Positions 36,168 to 45,232 of a stretch of 64,000 bases of DNA are shown one piece after another. Both the position numbers and the translations under genes were made by a program. The notes below the pieces were generated by a model, which ran no database searches, was not told the origin of the DNA, and was given only the letters and a program-made list of their open reading frames with translations. This DNA comes from a candidate division Zixibacteria bacterium RBG-1 (lineage in GTDB: Bacteria; Zixibacteria; MSB-5A5; DSPP01; RBG-1). Position 1 is the stretch's first letter, and each line of letters begins with the position of its first letter. The stretch is from contig AUYT01000001.1 of assembly GCA_000447245.1 (NCBI GenBank), forward strand, positions 662,825 through 726,824, given 5' to 3'.

Positions 36168-36223
36168 GTAGCGGTGCGATTCATCGCACTAATTATAAAT
36201 GGTCGGATAAATCCGACCGCTAC
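36168..36223 (+). repeat. Composite GTAGCGG two-hairpin repeat (BIME-like)
   Basis: Outer ends GTAGCGG and CCGCTAC are complementary and enclose two hairpins, GTGCGAT/ATCGCAC and GGTCGGAT/ATCCGACC. The reverse complement matches 44401-44455 along its length, with paired changes in one stem. Confidence 0.85.
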
Positions 36224-36333
36224 GAATAGCTTATCTTAACCCATCTTTTCTTGACTAAGTACTCCCTCAAATATTATCTTTATCTTCAATTCTTGACCCT
36301 TAGAACGAATTTTAACTCGATTAGGAGGAGCCA

Positions 36334-38484
36334 ATGTTTAGAACTTCAGTAGTAAAAAGATTCAAAACTCTATTTTTTGTCTTATTTTTAGCTTCATTAA
36401 TACCTGCCTTAATTCAAGCCCAATCAGTTTACAAGTACCCCGCCAGCAAAGCAGAAGTTGTCTATGACACTTTGCATGGTGTGGTAATTTCCGACCAGTA
36501 TCGCTGGCTGGAAAAACAGGAAGACTCGGCCGTGGAGGACTGGGTAGCTAAAGAAACTCAGTTTACTCGCTCAATTTTGGATACTCTGCCACATCGAGAT
36601 GAAATTTATTCCCAGCTGAAAAAACTTTATGATTTGACCACCATCTCCAGTCCCAGCATTTACGGCGAGAAATACTTCTTTTTCAAAAGAGAAGCCGGCC
36701 AGAACCATTCTGTGGTTTATGTCAGAGAAGGAAATCACACAGCCCCTGCCAGAGTGGTTTTAGACCCTAATACTTTCAGCACTGATGGAACCGTGGCTTT
36801 GGACTGGATGCATCCTTCACCGGAAGGAGAGCTGATTGCTTACGGAAAATCGGAAGGTGGGAGTGAAATTTCTACTCTTTACCTTCGAGATGTCACTACT
36901 GGTAAAGATTTGGATTTGAAGATTTCCTATACTCGGGCTGCCAGTGTGGCTTGGTTAAGGGACTTATCTGGATTTTACTATACCCATTATCCTAAACCTG
37001 GAGCTGTGCCTGAGGGAGATGAGAAATATTTTCGAAAAGTGTATTTCCACAAAATGGGGGATAATCCAGAGAATGACCAATTAATTTTTGGAGAAGGTAG
37101 ACCCAAAGAAGAATGGTGTGACATTGAGCTTTCCTCTGACCACCGCTATTTAATGCTTTCGGCCTCGTTGGACTGGACCAAAAACGATTTGTGGATTCGG
37201 GGAGTAAACCAAACCGGAAGTTTTATACCCATAGCAGAAAAACTAGATGGATCTTTTGGGGGGGATGTTTTCGGAAATACCTTGTATTTGTTAACCAATT
37301 ACCAGGCGCCTCGCTACAAGATTATGACCACACCGGTTAACAATCCCAAAATGGATAACTGGGAAGAGTTAGTTCCAGAGCAGAAAGGGGTTATCAGGGG
37401 GTTTCGAATTGTAGGTGGAAAATTGGTTTTATTGATGAGTGAGGATGTGGCTTCTAAAATTTATATTTATTCTTTGGATGGGAAAAAAGAAAAAGAGATT
37501 CCTTTGCCTACTTTGGGTTCAGTGGGTGGTATAGACGGTAAACAGGATGGAGATGAGCTTTTCTTCTCTTTTACTTCTTATTTTTATCCCCCCACAGTTT
37601 ACCGCTACGATATGAAGACCGGCAAATTAGAAGAGACCGATAAGATGCAGCTGGATTTTGATCTGTCAGCTTATGAGGTTAAACAGATGTTCTATAATTC
37701 TAAAGACGGCACCAAAATACCCATGTTTATCGTCAATAAGAAAGGTTTGAAATTAGATGGAAACAATCCTACCTTACTTTATGGATATGGCGGCTTTGAT
37801 ATCAGCCTAACTCCCAGTTTCATCCGTGGAATTTATGTCTGGTTAGACCGAGGCGGAGTTTATGCGGTTGCCAATATCCGTGGTGGAGGAGAGTATGGCC
37901 GAACCTGGCATGAAGCCGGAAGGTTAGAAAGAAAGCAGAATGTTTATGATGATTTTATTGCGGCCGGAGAATGGCTGATTGCGAACAAATACACCAACAA
38001 CCAAAAGTTAGCCATTCAGGGAGGAAGTAATGGTGGTCTTTTGATGGGAGCTATGTTGACCCAGAGGCCGGATTTGTTTAAAGCAGTGGTTTGCCAGGTA
38101 CCACTTTTAGATATGTTACGTTATGAAAAGTTTAAGATTGCCAGATTATGGATTCCGGAATATGGCTCTGCTTCTGACCCCGCTCAATTTAAATGGCTGT
38201 ATGCTTATTCCCCTTATCAAAAGGTCAAAGAGGGAACCAAATATCCCGCAACTATGATTACCACCGGAGTCCAAGACTCCCGAGTTGACCCGATGCATGC
38301 TTTTAAAATGACGGCTTTGTTGCAAAAAGCCAACTCGGGACCAAATCCAATTCTATTGCGTGTTGAACCTAAAGCCGGTCATGGAGCCGGTAAACCGGTT
38401 TCTAAAATTCTGAATGAACAAACCGATATCTGGGCGTTCTTACTGTGGCAGTTAGGAGTGGATAAACAACTGGCCGGGAAATAG
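36334..38484 (+). CDS. Prolyl oligopeptidase family serine peptidase (S9A)
   Basis: 716 residues with a signal peptide (LFFVLFLASLIPALIQAQ), so exported. The N-terminal propeller includes DPYRWLE-like SDQYRWLEKQEDSAVEDWVA. The hydrolase domain carries the nucleophile in GGSNGGLLMG (about 565), Asp in QDSRVDPMH (about 647) and His in AGHGAGKP (about 681). RGGGEYGRTWHEAG is the standard S9A motif. It cleaves short peptides after proline. The next gene, also for an exported peptidase-like protein, follows at 55 bases. Confidence 0.94.
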   Translation: MFRTSVVKRFKTLFFVLFLASLIPALIQAQSVYKYPASKAEVVYDTLHGVVISDQYRWLEKQEDSAVEDWVAKETQFTRSILDTLPHRDEIYSQLKKLYDLTTISSPSIYGEKYFFFKREAGQNHSVVYVREGNHTAPARVVLDPNTFSTDGTVALDWMHPSPEGELIAYGKSEGGSEISTLYLRDVTTGKDLDLKISYTRAASVAWLRDLSGFYYTHYPKPGAVPEGDEKYFRKVYFHKMGDNPENDQLIFGEGRPKEEWCDIELSSDHRYLMLSASLDWTKNDLWIRGVNQTGSFIPIAEKLDGSFGGDVFGNTLYLLTNYQAPRYKIMTTPVNNPKMDNWEELVPEQKGVIRGFRIVGGKLVLLMSEDVASKIYIYSLDGKKEKEIPLPTLGSVGGIDGKQDGDELFFSFTSYFYPPTVYRYDMKTGKLEETDKMQLDFDLSAYEVKQMFYNSKDGTKIPMFIVNKKGLKLDGNNPTLLYGYGGFDISLTPSFIRGIYVWLDRGGVYAVANIRGGGEYGRTWHEAGRLERKQNVYDDFIAAGEWLIANKYTNNQKLAIQGGSNGGLLMGAMLTQRPDLFKAVVCQVPLLDMLRYEKFKIARLWIPEYGSASDPAQFKWLYAYSPYQKVKEGTKYPATMITTGVQDSRVDPMHAFKMTALLQKANSGPNPILLRVEPKAGHGAGKPVSKILNEQTDIWAFLLWQLGVDKQLAGK

Positions 38485-38539
38485 TTTTTTCTCTGATGTT
38501 ATTTTTTGCAATTACAAATTTATAAGGAGAGCTAAATTT

Positions 38540-40306
38540 ATGTGGAGAAGAATCAACTTACTAATTATTTCTGTAACCTGTTTAACAATGCTTTCGTGTT
38601 CTCAAAAAAAGGAAGCCACTATGAAACTGCATCAGATCTTTGATTCCTATTGGGAATATAGATTAAAAGCTGATCCGACTTTTGCCACTTACATTGGTGA
38701 CCACAGATATGACGACAAATTGGCTGATTTTTCTGAGCCAGCTTTTTATGCCGAACTGGATACTTTAAAAAATTATTTAGCAGAATCAGAAAAAATAAGT
38801 AAGAAAAATTTGTCTGAAACAGACCGAGTCAGTCTTTTAATTTTTCAAAGAGTCATCAAAGATGGAGTAGAAGGGGCTAAATTCAAACCTTATGTCTTTC
38901 CTATTTCACAACAGAATGGACCACATGTAGATTTTCCCCAGCTGATTTCCTTTCATCCCTTCAAAACTCAAACAGATTATCAAAATTACATCACTCGCTT
39001 AAATCTTTTTCCCAAACAGATTGATGACATCATCGCCAATATGCAGAAAGGTGTAGCAGAAGGATTACTGCCGGCCCAGGTCAATATAGAAAAAGCCATC
39101 CCTCAAATAAAAGCTCAAATTGTCACCAAACCAGAGCTTTGCGAACTTTATAAGCCGGTTAAGAAATTTTCGGCAGATTTTTCAGCTCAAGTCCAGCAAG
39201 AAATAACCCAGCAAGTTTCCCAGGCCATTTTAAATTCAATAGTTCCCTCTTTCAAAAAACTTTTGGATTTTGTTCAAAATCAATATCTGCCCAAATGTCG
39301 CAAAGAAGTGGGCATCTGGGCTTTGCCGGATGGGAAAGAAAGATATGAGTTTTATGCCCGAATCCATACTACCACCAATTTGACCCCGCAGGAGATTTCT
39401 GATATCGGGAAAAAAGAGTTAGAATGGATCCACACAGATATGAATAAAATTAAAGAGCAGGTCGGCTTCAAGGGAACTTTGCAGCAATTTATGCAGCATT
39501 TGAGAACTGACCCCAAATTTTACTACAGTTCCAAAGATTCATTAATGAACGGTTTCCGTCAAATTTTAGTTAAAATGGATGCTAAATTACCGGAGCTTTT
39601 TGGACGTTTACCCAAAGCCAAATGGGATTTAAAGGAGATTGAATCATATCGTGCCGACGCAGCACCGGATGCTTATTATTATTCCGCCCCGGAAGATTTT
39701 TCCCGTCCCGGTTATTTTTATGTCAACACATCGCACCTGAATATGCGGCCCAAATATACCATGGAGGCCTTGGCTTATCATGAAGCAGTCCCGGGACATC
39801 ATCTGCAGGGATCTATTCAGCAAGAGTTACAAGACCTCCCCAAATTCAGAAAGCATGAATGGTTCACCGCTTTCGGAGAAGGCTGGGCTTTATATTCTGA
39901 AGGACTCCCCAAAGAAGTGGGATTTTATTCTGACCCTTATTCTGATTTTGGCAGACTTACTTTCCAGGCCTGGAGAGCCACCCGTCTGATTGTGGATACC
40001 GGGATTCATTATTTCAAATGGTCCAGACAGCAGGCGATTGATTTCTTCAAGCAAAATACAGGATTGTCCGAGCATAATATTATTTCAGAAGTTGACCGCT
40101 ACATCGCCTGGCCCGGGCAGGCCTTGGCTTATAAGATTGGTCAACTCAAAATTCAAGAGCTAAGGGATAAAGCGGAATCTGAATTGGGTGAAAGATTTGA
40201 TGTTAGGGCTTTTCATGATAAGGTTTTGGAAGAAGGGAATTTGCCTTTGGATGTGTTGGAAGAGCATATTAATAGGTGGATTGAGGAAGTGAAAGGCAAA
40301 GCGTAG
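38540..40306 (+). CDS. DUF885 family lipoprotein, predicted metallopeptidase
   Basis: 588 residues. A lipobox (TMLSCSQ) implies lipid anchoring. DUF885 signatures are complete: ALAYHEAVPGHHLQGSIQQE (His-Glu-...-His zinc motif, about 410-425) and GEGWALYSEGL, with the Glu that would complete the site. The family is gluzincin-like; substrates are largely unknown. Adjacent to prolyl oligopeptidase on the same strand, so the two may share peptide catabolism outside the cytoplasm. Confidence 0.92.
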   Translation: MWRRINLLIISVTCLTMLSCSQKKEATMKLHQIFDSYWEYRLKADPTFATYIGDHRYDDKLADFSEPAFYAELDTLKNYLAESEKISKKNLSETDRVSLLIFQRVIKDGVEGAKFKPYVFPISQQNGPHVDFPQLISFHPFKTQTDYQNYITRLNLFPKQIDDIIANMQKGVAEGLLPAQVNIEKAIPQIKAQIVTKPELCELYKPVKKFSADFSAQVQQEITQQVSQAILNSIVPSFKKLLDFVQNQYLPKCRKEVGIWALPDGKERYEFYARIHTTTNLTPQEISDIGKKELEWIHTDMNKIKEQVGFKGTLQQFMQHLRTDPKFYYSSKDSLMNGFRQILVKMDAKLPELFGRLPKAKWDLKEIESYRADAAPDAYYYSAPEDFSRPGYFYVNTSHLNMRPKYTMEALAYHEAVPGHHLQGSIQQELQDLPKFRKHEWFTAFGEGWALYSEGLPKEVGFYSDPYSDFGRLTFQAWRATRLIVDTGIHYFKWSRQQAIDFFKQNTGLSEHNIISEVDRYIAWPGQALAYKIGQLKIQELRDKAESELGERFDVRAFHDKVLEEGNLPLDVLEEHINRWIEEVKGKA

Positions 40307-40340
40307 TTTTCAGGTGAGAAAGTTTCTTTGTAAATAATTA

Positions 40341-40365
40341 GGGCGGAGATAAACTCCGCCCCTAC
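40341..40365 (-). repeat. GTAG-footed hairpin repeat (REP-like)
   Basis: On the minus strand GTAG precedes GGGCGGAG-TTTAT-CTCCGCCC. It lies between two convergent genes and may double as a terminator for either, but it lacks a strong T run. Confidence 0.7.
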
Positions 40366-40369
40366 GCGT

Positions 40370-41545
40370 CTATTTTATCAGTGTCAACTTACGTGTCTCA
40401 GAATAAATGCCCGCTGTCAGCCGATAATAGTATACTCCAGATGCCAAATGAGCCGCGTCAAATTGAACCGAGTGTGTTCCGACCTGTTTCTCCTCATCAA
40501 CTAGAGTAGTCACTAACTGACCCAGTACGTTGTAAATCTTAATCTTCACCAGTGACGGCTCTGGCAGGGAGTAGGAGATAGTGGTGGTGGCGTTGAAGGG
40601 ATTGGGGTAGTTGGCCGACATTTTCGATTTCATCGGCAAAGATTTGGATTTGAGCTCATCATCAGGCAGCCAGTCAAGTTCTTTATCAGCTAGAACGCTG
40701 TCATCCATTATAATGGCAGGGGAGGTCTGGGCTTCGGTGTTGTTGTGTCCTTCTCCTCGTCCGGTCAGATAGGTATGAGTGTGACTTTCCAGCGCCTTCC
40801 ATAACTTCTCAATCTCCTCTTCTACGTCGATTCCTATGGAAACCTTGAGCTCATTCCACCACAGACCCCAATTTCCATCCATATAATCGAGATAAACCGT
40901 TGCATTCGAGGCGCTCTTTCCTTCGCAATGAATGGTCAGCCCCAGCCGGTAGGTATGTCCCCGAATAAGATTAGCCGACAGGGAGTTTACGGTGGAACCG
41001 TTGTCCAGTCCAAATCCGACATCTATGATGTCAATGCCGATAAAACCATCTGTGGTCATGCTGTGAAGGGTGGCTGACCTGACGACTTTTCCACCTGCAG
41101 ACAGGTCGTATAAAGTGAGGGTCACTGTACTTTTGACGTCGTTAAATCCGGTAAACACCCCGTACAGAGTCCAGCCGCCAGCCCACTCTATATCATAACT
41201 GATTGTTCCGTCAACCTCATTTCCAGCATTGTTCGAGTCAGAACTGATGAGGAAATCTGTGTAGACTGTGGTTGCAACGAACTTCTTACCAGCAGTGAAA
41301 TTAGAAACATCGAAAAAGACTTCGGCGGTGTTGGCAGTAGCGTCACAATCGTTTTTACACCCTACTAGGCAATCCCCGAACGGCCCGCCAGAGGAGAAGC
41401 TGCAGTCCTCGGCTTGCAGAGGGGGGCTGGTTTCGCCCGGGTTTATTACTACATCTGCACGGGACTCTTTTCCCGTTAAAAGTGAGACAACAGATACGAC
41501 AATGAAAAGGAGTAATATTAACCCAAGAGAATTTAATTTTTTCAT
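40370..41545 (-). CDS. Secreted protein with FlgD-Ig/type IX-like sorting tail
   Basis: 391 residues. A signal peptide (LGLILLLFIVVSVVSLLTG) is followed by an unassigned beta-rich region (about 40-240) with a Cys pair region DCLVGCKNDCDATANTAEVF, and from about 305 a tail with MSANYPNPFNATTTISYSLP, IYNVLGQLVTTLVDEEKQVG and SGVYYYRL, ending in KLTLIK. It is related in its tail only to the 10680-14187 proteins. Probably exported and surface attached or released. Its promoter lies at 41676-41703 and it is monocistronic. Confidence 0.82.
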   Translation of the reverse strand: MKKLNSLGLILLLFIVVSVVSLLTGKESRADVVINPGETSPPLQAEDCSFSSGGPFGDCLVGCKNDCDATANTAEVFFDVSNFTAGKKFVATTVYTDFLISSDSNNAGNEVDGTISYDIEWAGGWTLYGVFTGFNDVKSTVTLTLYDLSAGGKVVRSATLHSMTTDGFIGIDIIDVGFGLDNGSTVNSLSANLIRGHTYRLGLTIHCEGKSASNATVYLDYMDGNWGLWWNELKVSIGIDVEEEIEKLWKALESHTHTYLTGRGEGHNNTEAQTSPAIIMDDSVLADKELDWLPDDELKSKSLPMKSKMSANYPNPFNATTTISYSLPEPSLVKIKIYNVLGQLVTTLVDEEKQVGTHSVQFDAAHLASGVYYYRLTAGIYSETRKLTLIK

Positions 41546-41675
41546 GACTGCAGCAAACCTTTCTTTCGCCGCTGAGTAGACAGACTAGCAGCAAATTTTG
41601 CCTGGGGTTGAAACCCTTGGTGTAACCAGTTAACCCGTAGGATATTAAATGTGACCTGGAGTCAACTTCTATACT

Positions 41676-41703
41676 AGTATAACTTATTTCTACTTTTTGT
41701 CAA
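41676..41703 (-). promoter_or_regulatory. Promoter of the sorting-tail gene
   Basis: Minus strand: TTGACA (41703-41698), 16-base spacer, TATACT (41681-41676). The leader of about 125 bases contains GGGTTTCAACCC and TGGTTACACCA hairpin words of unknown meaning. Confidence 0.7.
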
Positions 41704-41796
41704 CAGGGTTTTTATCTTTAATGCAACCGGCAAGTGCGTCGGGCTTGGACAGTTCAGTCCCGACAATCCCATTACTTCTTAATTATATTTGAGGAA

Positions 41797-41819
41797 CTGT
41801 CAGGAGTAGCTTCTGACAG
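41797..41819 (+). repeat. CTGTCAG hairpin repeat
   Basis: CTGTCAGGAG-TAG-CTTCTGACAG, one G-T pair. Same family as 22448-22470, with a C-G to T-A pair exchange in the stem. A GTCGGG...CCCGAC hairpin precedes it at 41738-41764. Confidence 0.7.
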
Positions 41820-41839
41820 AACTAATTAAATCTTGATTT

Positions 41840-42289
41840 TCAACTTTTAGCTTGTTTTTTTATGTACTCCTCCATACGCTTCTGCAGCTCCTCGGGTGGA
41901 ACATCCTCAATATGAGTGGCAACCCACCAGTGGTTACCGCAGGGATCTTTAACACCGCCGTGGCGGTCCCCATAAAACTGGTCAGCCGGCTCCATGACCG
42001 ACACCGCACCGGCTTTGATAGCCTTTCTAAAAGTGGCGTCAGCATCATTTACGTACAGATATATGGAGGCGGGCATAGGTTTCCACTCTCCTCTGGCTTC
42101 CCCCAGCATAATAGTGGAGTCACCAATTTTTACCTCGGCGTGCATGATAGAACCATCGGGCCAGGCGTGACGCTCTTTTTCTGTGGCATCAAAAGCGTGC
42201 CGGAGAAAATCAATTAAGGCAGCCGCACCCTGAACTATCAGGTACGGTATAACAGAATGATATCCGTCCGGAATAGGTTTGACTGTCAT
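41840..42289 (-). CDS. VOC family protein (PhnB/glyoxalase-like)
   Basis: 149 residues of a vicinal-oxygen-chelate fold: HSVIPYLIVQGAAALIDFLR at the start, AWPDGSIMHAEVKIGDSTIM in the middle and DPCGNHWWVATHIEDVPPEE near the end, matching PhnB-like or YciA-style single-subunit VOC proteins. It binds no substrate that can be deduced. Monocistronic; cytoplasmic. Confidence 0.9.
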   Translation of the reverse strand: MTVKPIPDGYHSVIPYLIVQGAAALIDFLRHAFDATEKERHAWPDGSIMHAEVKIGDSTIMLGEARGEWKPMPASIYLYVNDADATFRKAIKAGAVSVMEPADQFYGDRHGGVKDPCGNHWWVATHIEDVPPEELQKRMEEYIKKQAKS

Positions 42290-42386
42290 TGGCTTTATCT
42301 CCTTCTGTTAATGTTGATGATATGAATTTCTAAATTTTAATTGGGTTGTCAAGTAAATAAGATAAACTGGCTAACATATTATGATT

Positions 42387-44366
42387 CTATTTCAAATATT
42401 TTTTAAACCAACCAGAAATGCGATTCAACCTCTCAATTCTCCTATCCGGTCTTCCGGTTCGGGATAATCCGTGAAATTCTTCCGGGAATCTGACAAAATC
42501 GACTTTTCTTTTCAGAATTTTCAGAGCCGCAAACAGCTGCTCGGCCTGCTCGATATGACATCTCAAGTCGTTTTCATTATGCAAAATCAGAAGCGGAGTC
42601 CGGATATTTTTCACATAATAAATAGGGGACATTTTTAAAAGCCGCATCCAGTCTTCCCAGGGCTGACAGCCCAATTCCCGGTAATCATCATAGCCGATAT
42701 CCGAACTGCCGAAAAAAGAAATAAAGTTCACCACACTCCGTCCGGTAATGGCAGCTTTAAATCTATTGGTATGCCCCACAATCCAGTTGGTCATGTAACC
42801 TCCATAAGAACCACCGGTCACGCCTAATCTCTTCGAATCCACATAAGGTTTTTTACCCAAATAATCCACACCCGCCATAATATCTTTGTAATCCGCATTT
42901 CCCCAGTCTTTATGATTGCCGGCCGCAAATTTTTCTCCGTATCCCTGCGAACCTCTGGGATTGGAATAAAATATCACAAATCCCAGAGCTGCCAAAAACT
43001 GAAACTCATGAAAGAAAGCATTGCCGTAAAGCACTCTGGGTCCGCCGTGAATCTGCACCACGGCCGGATATTTTTTTCTGGAATTGAAATCAGGCGGCTT
43101 CATAATCCAGCCCTGAATCTTGGTGCCATCAAAAGAAGGGAACCAGAATTCCTCCGGTTTAGAAAGATTTAGTTGGTCTAAGATTTCCTGGTTAGCCGAA
43201 GTCAATTTTCGAGCTTTCCCACCACCGCTATTTAAAACCCAGACATCCCCGGGATTCCCGACATCAGCAATCAAAGCCGCAATTTTGCCGGTTTTTCCGT
43301 TCAGATGGATATCAGCCGTTCTAAAAGAACCGGTCAAAATTTTGGAAATTTGTCCCTGCAGATTCACTGAATAGATATGTGAATTTCCGGAATCACTGAC
43401 TACAAAAAAGAGCCGCCGGCTGTCGGAAGACCAGAAAGGGGGAGCTACGCCATGCACGTCTCCGGTATCGGTGATGACCAAATCCTCACACATCCGGTCC
43501 AATTTTGGTGTCAGATTCCGGGCTGAATTTTTCTTATTTGGCTCCGCCATCCAAACCTGATAATTTCTTACTCCCCAGGTATCCTCCGGATAAATATGAG
43601 CTAAATAAGCAATTTTTTTCCCATCTGGCGACCAAGCTATAGCCTCCTTAGGTCCCAGGGGAGTGGAAATTTTCTTAAGATTTTTTCCTTCCGGGGAAAT
43701 CAGCCAGATATCCTGTCTTAAAGGATTTAAATCCGGGTCTACTGAACGATTAGAAATAAAGGCAATCGCCTTTCCATCCGGAGAAAATCGGGGCCAATGC
43801 TCTTCATATTTTCCTCTGGTAATCTGTTTAGCCTGTCCGCTCTTGATATCACAAACCCAGATATGAAAACCGTCTTTGGGTAGCCAGCCGTCTCCGTCTA
43901 AGCGGTAAAAAATTCGGGTGATATGTCTGACAGTCGGCTGAACCGGTTTGCCATCTTTATCCTTGAAAATCTCATCTTTTCGGAAAGAATACGCTAAATA
44001 CTTTCCATCCGGTGACCAGGAAAGCTGTTTGAAACTTCCTTCAGTTTCAATTAATTTAGCGGCCTCCCCGCCATCCCGGTTGATAATATAAATCCCCTGT
44101 TTTTCTCCTCTCTTGGATATGAAGGCAATCTGCCTTCCGTCCGGAGACCAGACCGGTGAGGAATCTTTGACTTTTCCGAAGGTGAATTGTCGGTTCTGTT
44201 TACTCTCGGTGTTGACCATCCACAGATTGGAATAATATTTGTTGTCTTTTTCATCTATCCATTCAACGCCGTAAACTATTTCTTTTTCATTCGGTGAAAT
44301 GGCTACCGAGCGGACGAATTTTAAAGAAAATAAATCCTTGGCAGTGATATTTCTTTTTTTGACCAT
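42387..44366 (-). CDS. S9C family peptidase (acylaminoacyl-peptidase type)
   Basis: 659 residues without a signal peptide. The first 380 residues are a TolB-like propeller (SPVWSPDGRQIAFISKRGEK, LSWSPDGKYLAYSF). The hydrolase domain has IHGGPRVLYGNAFFHEFQFL, the nucleophile in GGSYGGYMTNW (about 518), Asp in NENDLRCH (about 597) and His in EFHGLSR (about 633), so all three catalytic residues are present. It should release acylated or short-peptide N-termini in the cytoplasm. Confidence 0.93.
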   Translation of the reverse strand: MVKKRNITAKDLFSLKFVRSVAISPNEKEIVYGVEWIDEKDNKYYSNLWMVNTESKQNRQFTFGKVKDSSPVWSPDGRQIAFISKRGEKQGIYIINRDGGEAAKLIETEGSFKQLSWSPDGKYLAYSFRKDEIFKDKDGKPVQPTVRHITRIFYRLDGDGWLPKDGFHIWVCDIKSGQAKQITRGKYEEHWPRFSPDGKAIAFISNRSVDPDLNPLRQDIWLISPEGKNLKKISTPLGPKEAIAWSPDGKKIAYLAHIYPEDTWGVRNYQVWMAEPNKKNSARNLTPKLDRMCEDLVITDTGDVHGVAPPFWSSDSRRLFFVVSDSGNSHIYSVNLQGQISKILTGSFRTADIHLNGKTGKIAALIADVGNPGDVWVLNSGGGKARKLTSANQEILDQLNLSKPEEFWFPSFDGTKIQGWIMKPPDFNSRKKYPAVVQIHGGPRVLYGNAFFHEFQFLAALGFVIFYSNPRGSQGYGEKFAAGNHKDWGNADYKDIMAGVDYLGKKPYVDSKRLGVTGGSYGGYMTNWIVGHTNRFKAAITGRSVVNFISFFGSSDIGYDDYRELGCQPWEDWMRLLKMSPIYYVKNIRTPLLILHNENDLRCHIEQAEQLFAALKILKRKVDFVRFPEEFHGLSRTGRPDRRIERLNRISGWFKKYLK

Positions 44367-44400
44367 TTTTTCTCCTTGCTTCCTTCTCCTTAAAGGGATG

Positions 44401-44455
44401 GTAGCGGTCGGATTTGTCCGACAATCTTATAATGTGTGATGAATCACACCGCTAC
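44401..44455 (+). repeat. Composite GTAGCGG two-hairpin repeat (BIME-like)
   Basis: Opposite-orientation copy of 36168-36223. Outer GTAGCGG/ACCGCTAC, inner GGTCGGAT/GTCCGAC and GTGTGAT/ATCACAC. Where the other copy pairs C with G in the second stem, this one pairs T with A. Confidence 0.85.
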
Positions 44456-44479
44456 AAAGTCCCTAATCCCTGTTTTTAT

Positions 44480-44553
44480 TACCCCGTGAGGGAGTCGAAC
44501 CCCCAACCCTCGGATCCGAAGTCCGATGCTCTATCCAGTTGAGCTAACGGGGC
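44480..44553 (-). tRNA. tRNA-Arg (anticodon TCG)
   Basis: Minus strand: acceptor GCCCCGT/ACGGGGT, anticodon stem TCGGA/TCCGA with loop CTTCGGA, T-arm GGGGGTTCGACTCCCTC. CCA is not encoded. Confidence 0.94.
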
Positions 44554-44599
44554 GTTTTAATTAAGATAGCAGGTTGAAAGAAAATTTTCAAGAAAAGTT

Positions 44600-45013
44600 T
44601 CAGAGAATTTTTTTAAAACTCTGCTTGATTTTTAAGGGTGGGAATAAAACAAAAATTAAAATGGTGAAAATTGCTAAAGCCAGAGTGGGGATTTGAATCC
44701 ACAACGGATCGATTTCGGGATAGACGATTTTTTCTAAATAATGGGATATAAAAGAGCCCTGATAAACCTGTTGGGGTGAGGCCTGTTCTCTGAGCTTATT
44801 TTCCAAGATAGTCAGGGGACAGTATTTTCCCAATACTGATAAGCCGGCTACGTAGAATATTCCGACTAAGTGCAGGGTTCGGAATTTCCACCAGTCTAAT
44901 AAAGATTTTTTGAATGCTAAAGCATAAAGGGTAATGAAAAAGCCGACCAGCATAAAAATTATCCAGATTAGATGGACGAATATGACGGCATCAGCTAAGA
45001 TTTGGTAAGACAT
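44600..45013 (-). CDS. DUF2784 family membrane protein
   Basis: 137 residues, four hydrophobic spans. ADAVIFVHLIWIIFMLVGFF at the start, WWKFRTLHLVGIFYVAGLSV and GKYCPLTILENKLREQ are the DUF2784 signatures. Function of the family is unknown. It sits between tRNA-Arg and tRNA-Glu, on the strand opposite the latter. Confidence 0.85.
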   Translation of the reverse strand: MSYQILADAVIFVHLIWIIFMLVGFFITLYALAFKKSLLDWWKFRTLHLVGIFYVAGLSVLGKYCPLTILENKLREQASPQQVYQGSFISHYLEKIVYPEIDPLWIQIPTLALAIFTILIFVLFPPLKIKQSFKKIL

Positions 45014-45105
45014 AGATGGTTTTTTATAAATACGAAGGGTAAACTGAAATTTAATTTGACTTCTTTGGGATTTTTTTTAGATTGTGAAATTTGAGGCAAG
45101 TTTGA

Positions 45106-45180
45106 GTCCCTATCGTCTAGCCTGGCCCAGGACACCGCCCTTTCACGGCGGTAACACGGGTTCAAATCCCGTTGGGGACG
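45106..45180 (+). tRNA. tRNA-Glu (anticodon TTC)
   Basis: Acceptor GTCCCTA/TGGGGAC (with one mismatch or wobble), anticodon stem CCGCC/GGCGG with loop CTTTCAC, T-arm ACGGGTTCAAATCCCGT. Its last 27 bases reappear as degenerate copies at 46463 and 47049, which marks it as a likely integration target. Confidence 0.95.
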
Positions 45181-45232
45181 TTTTTTTATAATATCCATTA
45201 GTAAAAAAATTTAATTTAAACAGAGTAGCGAT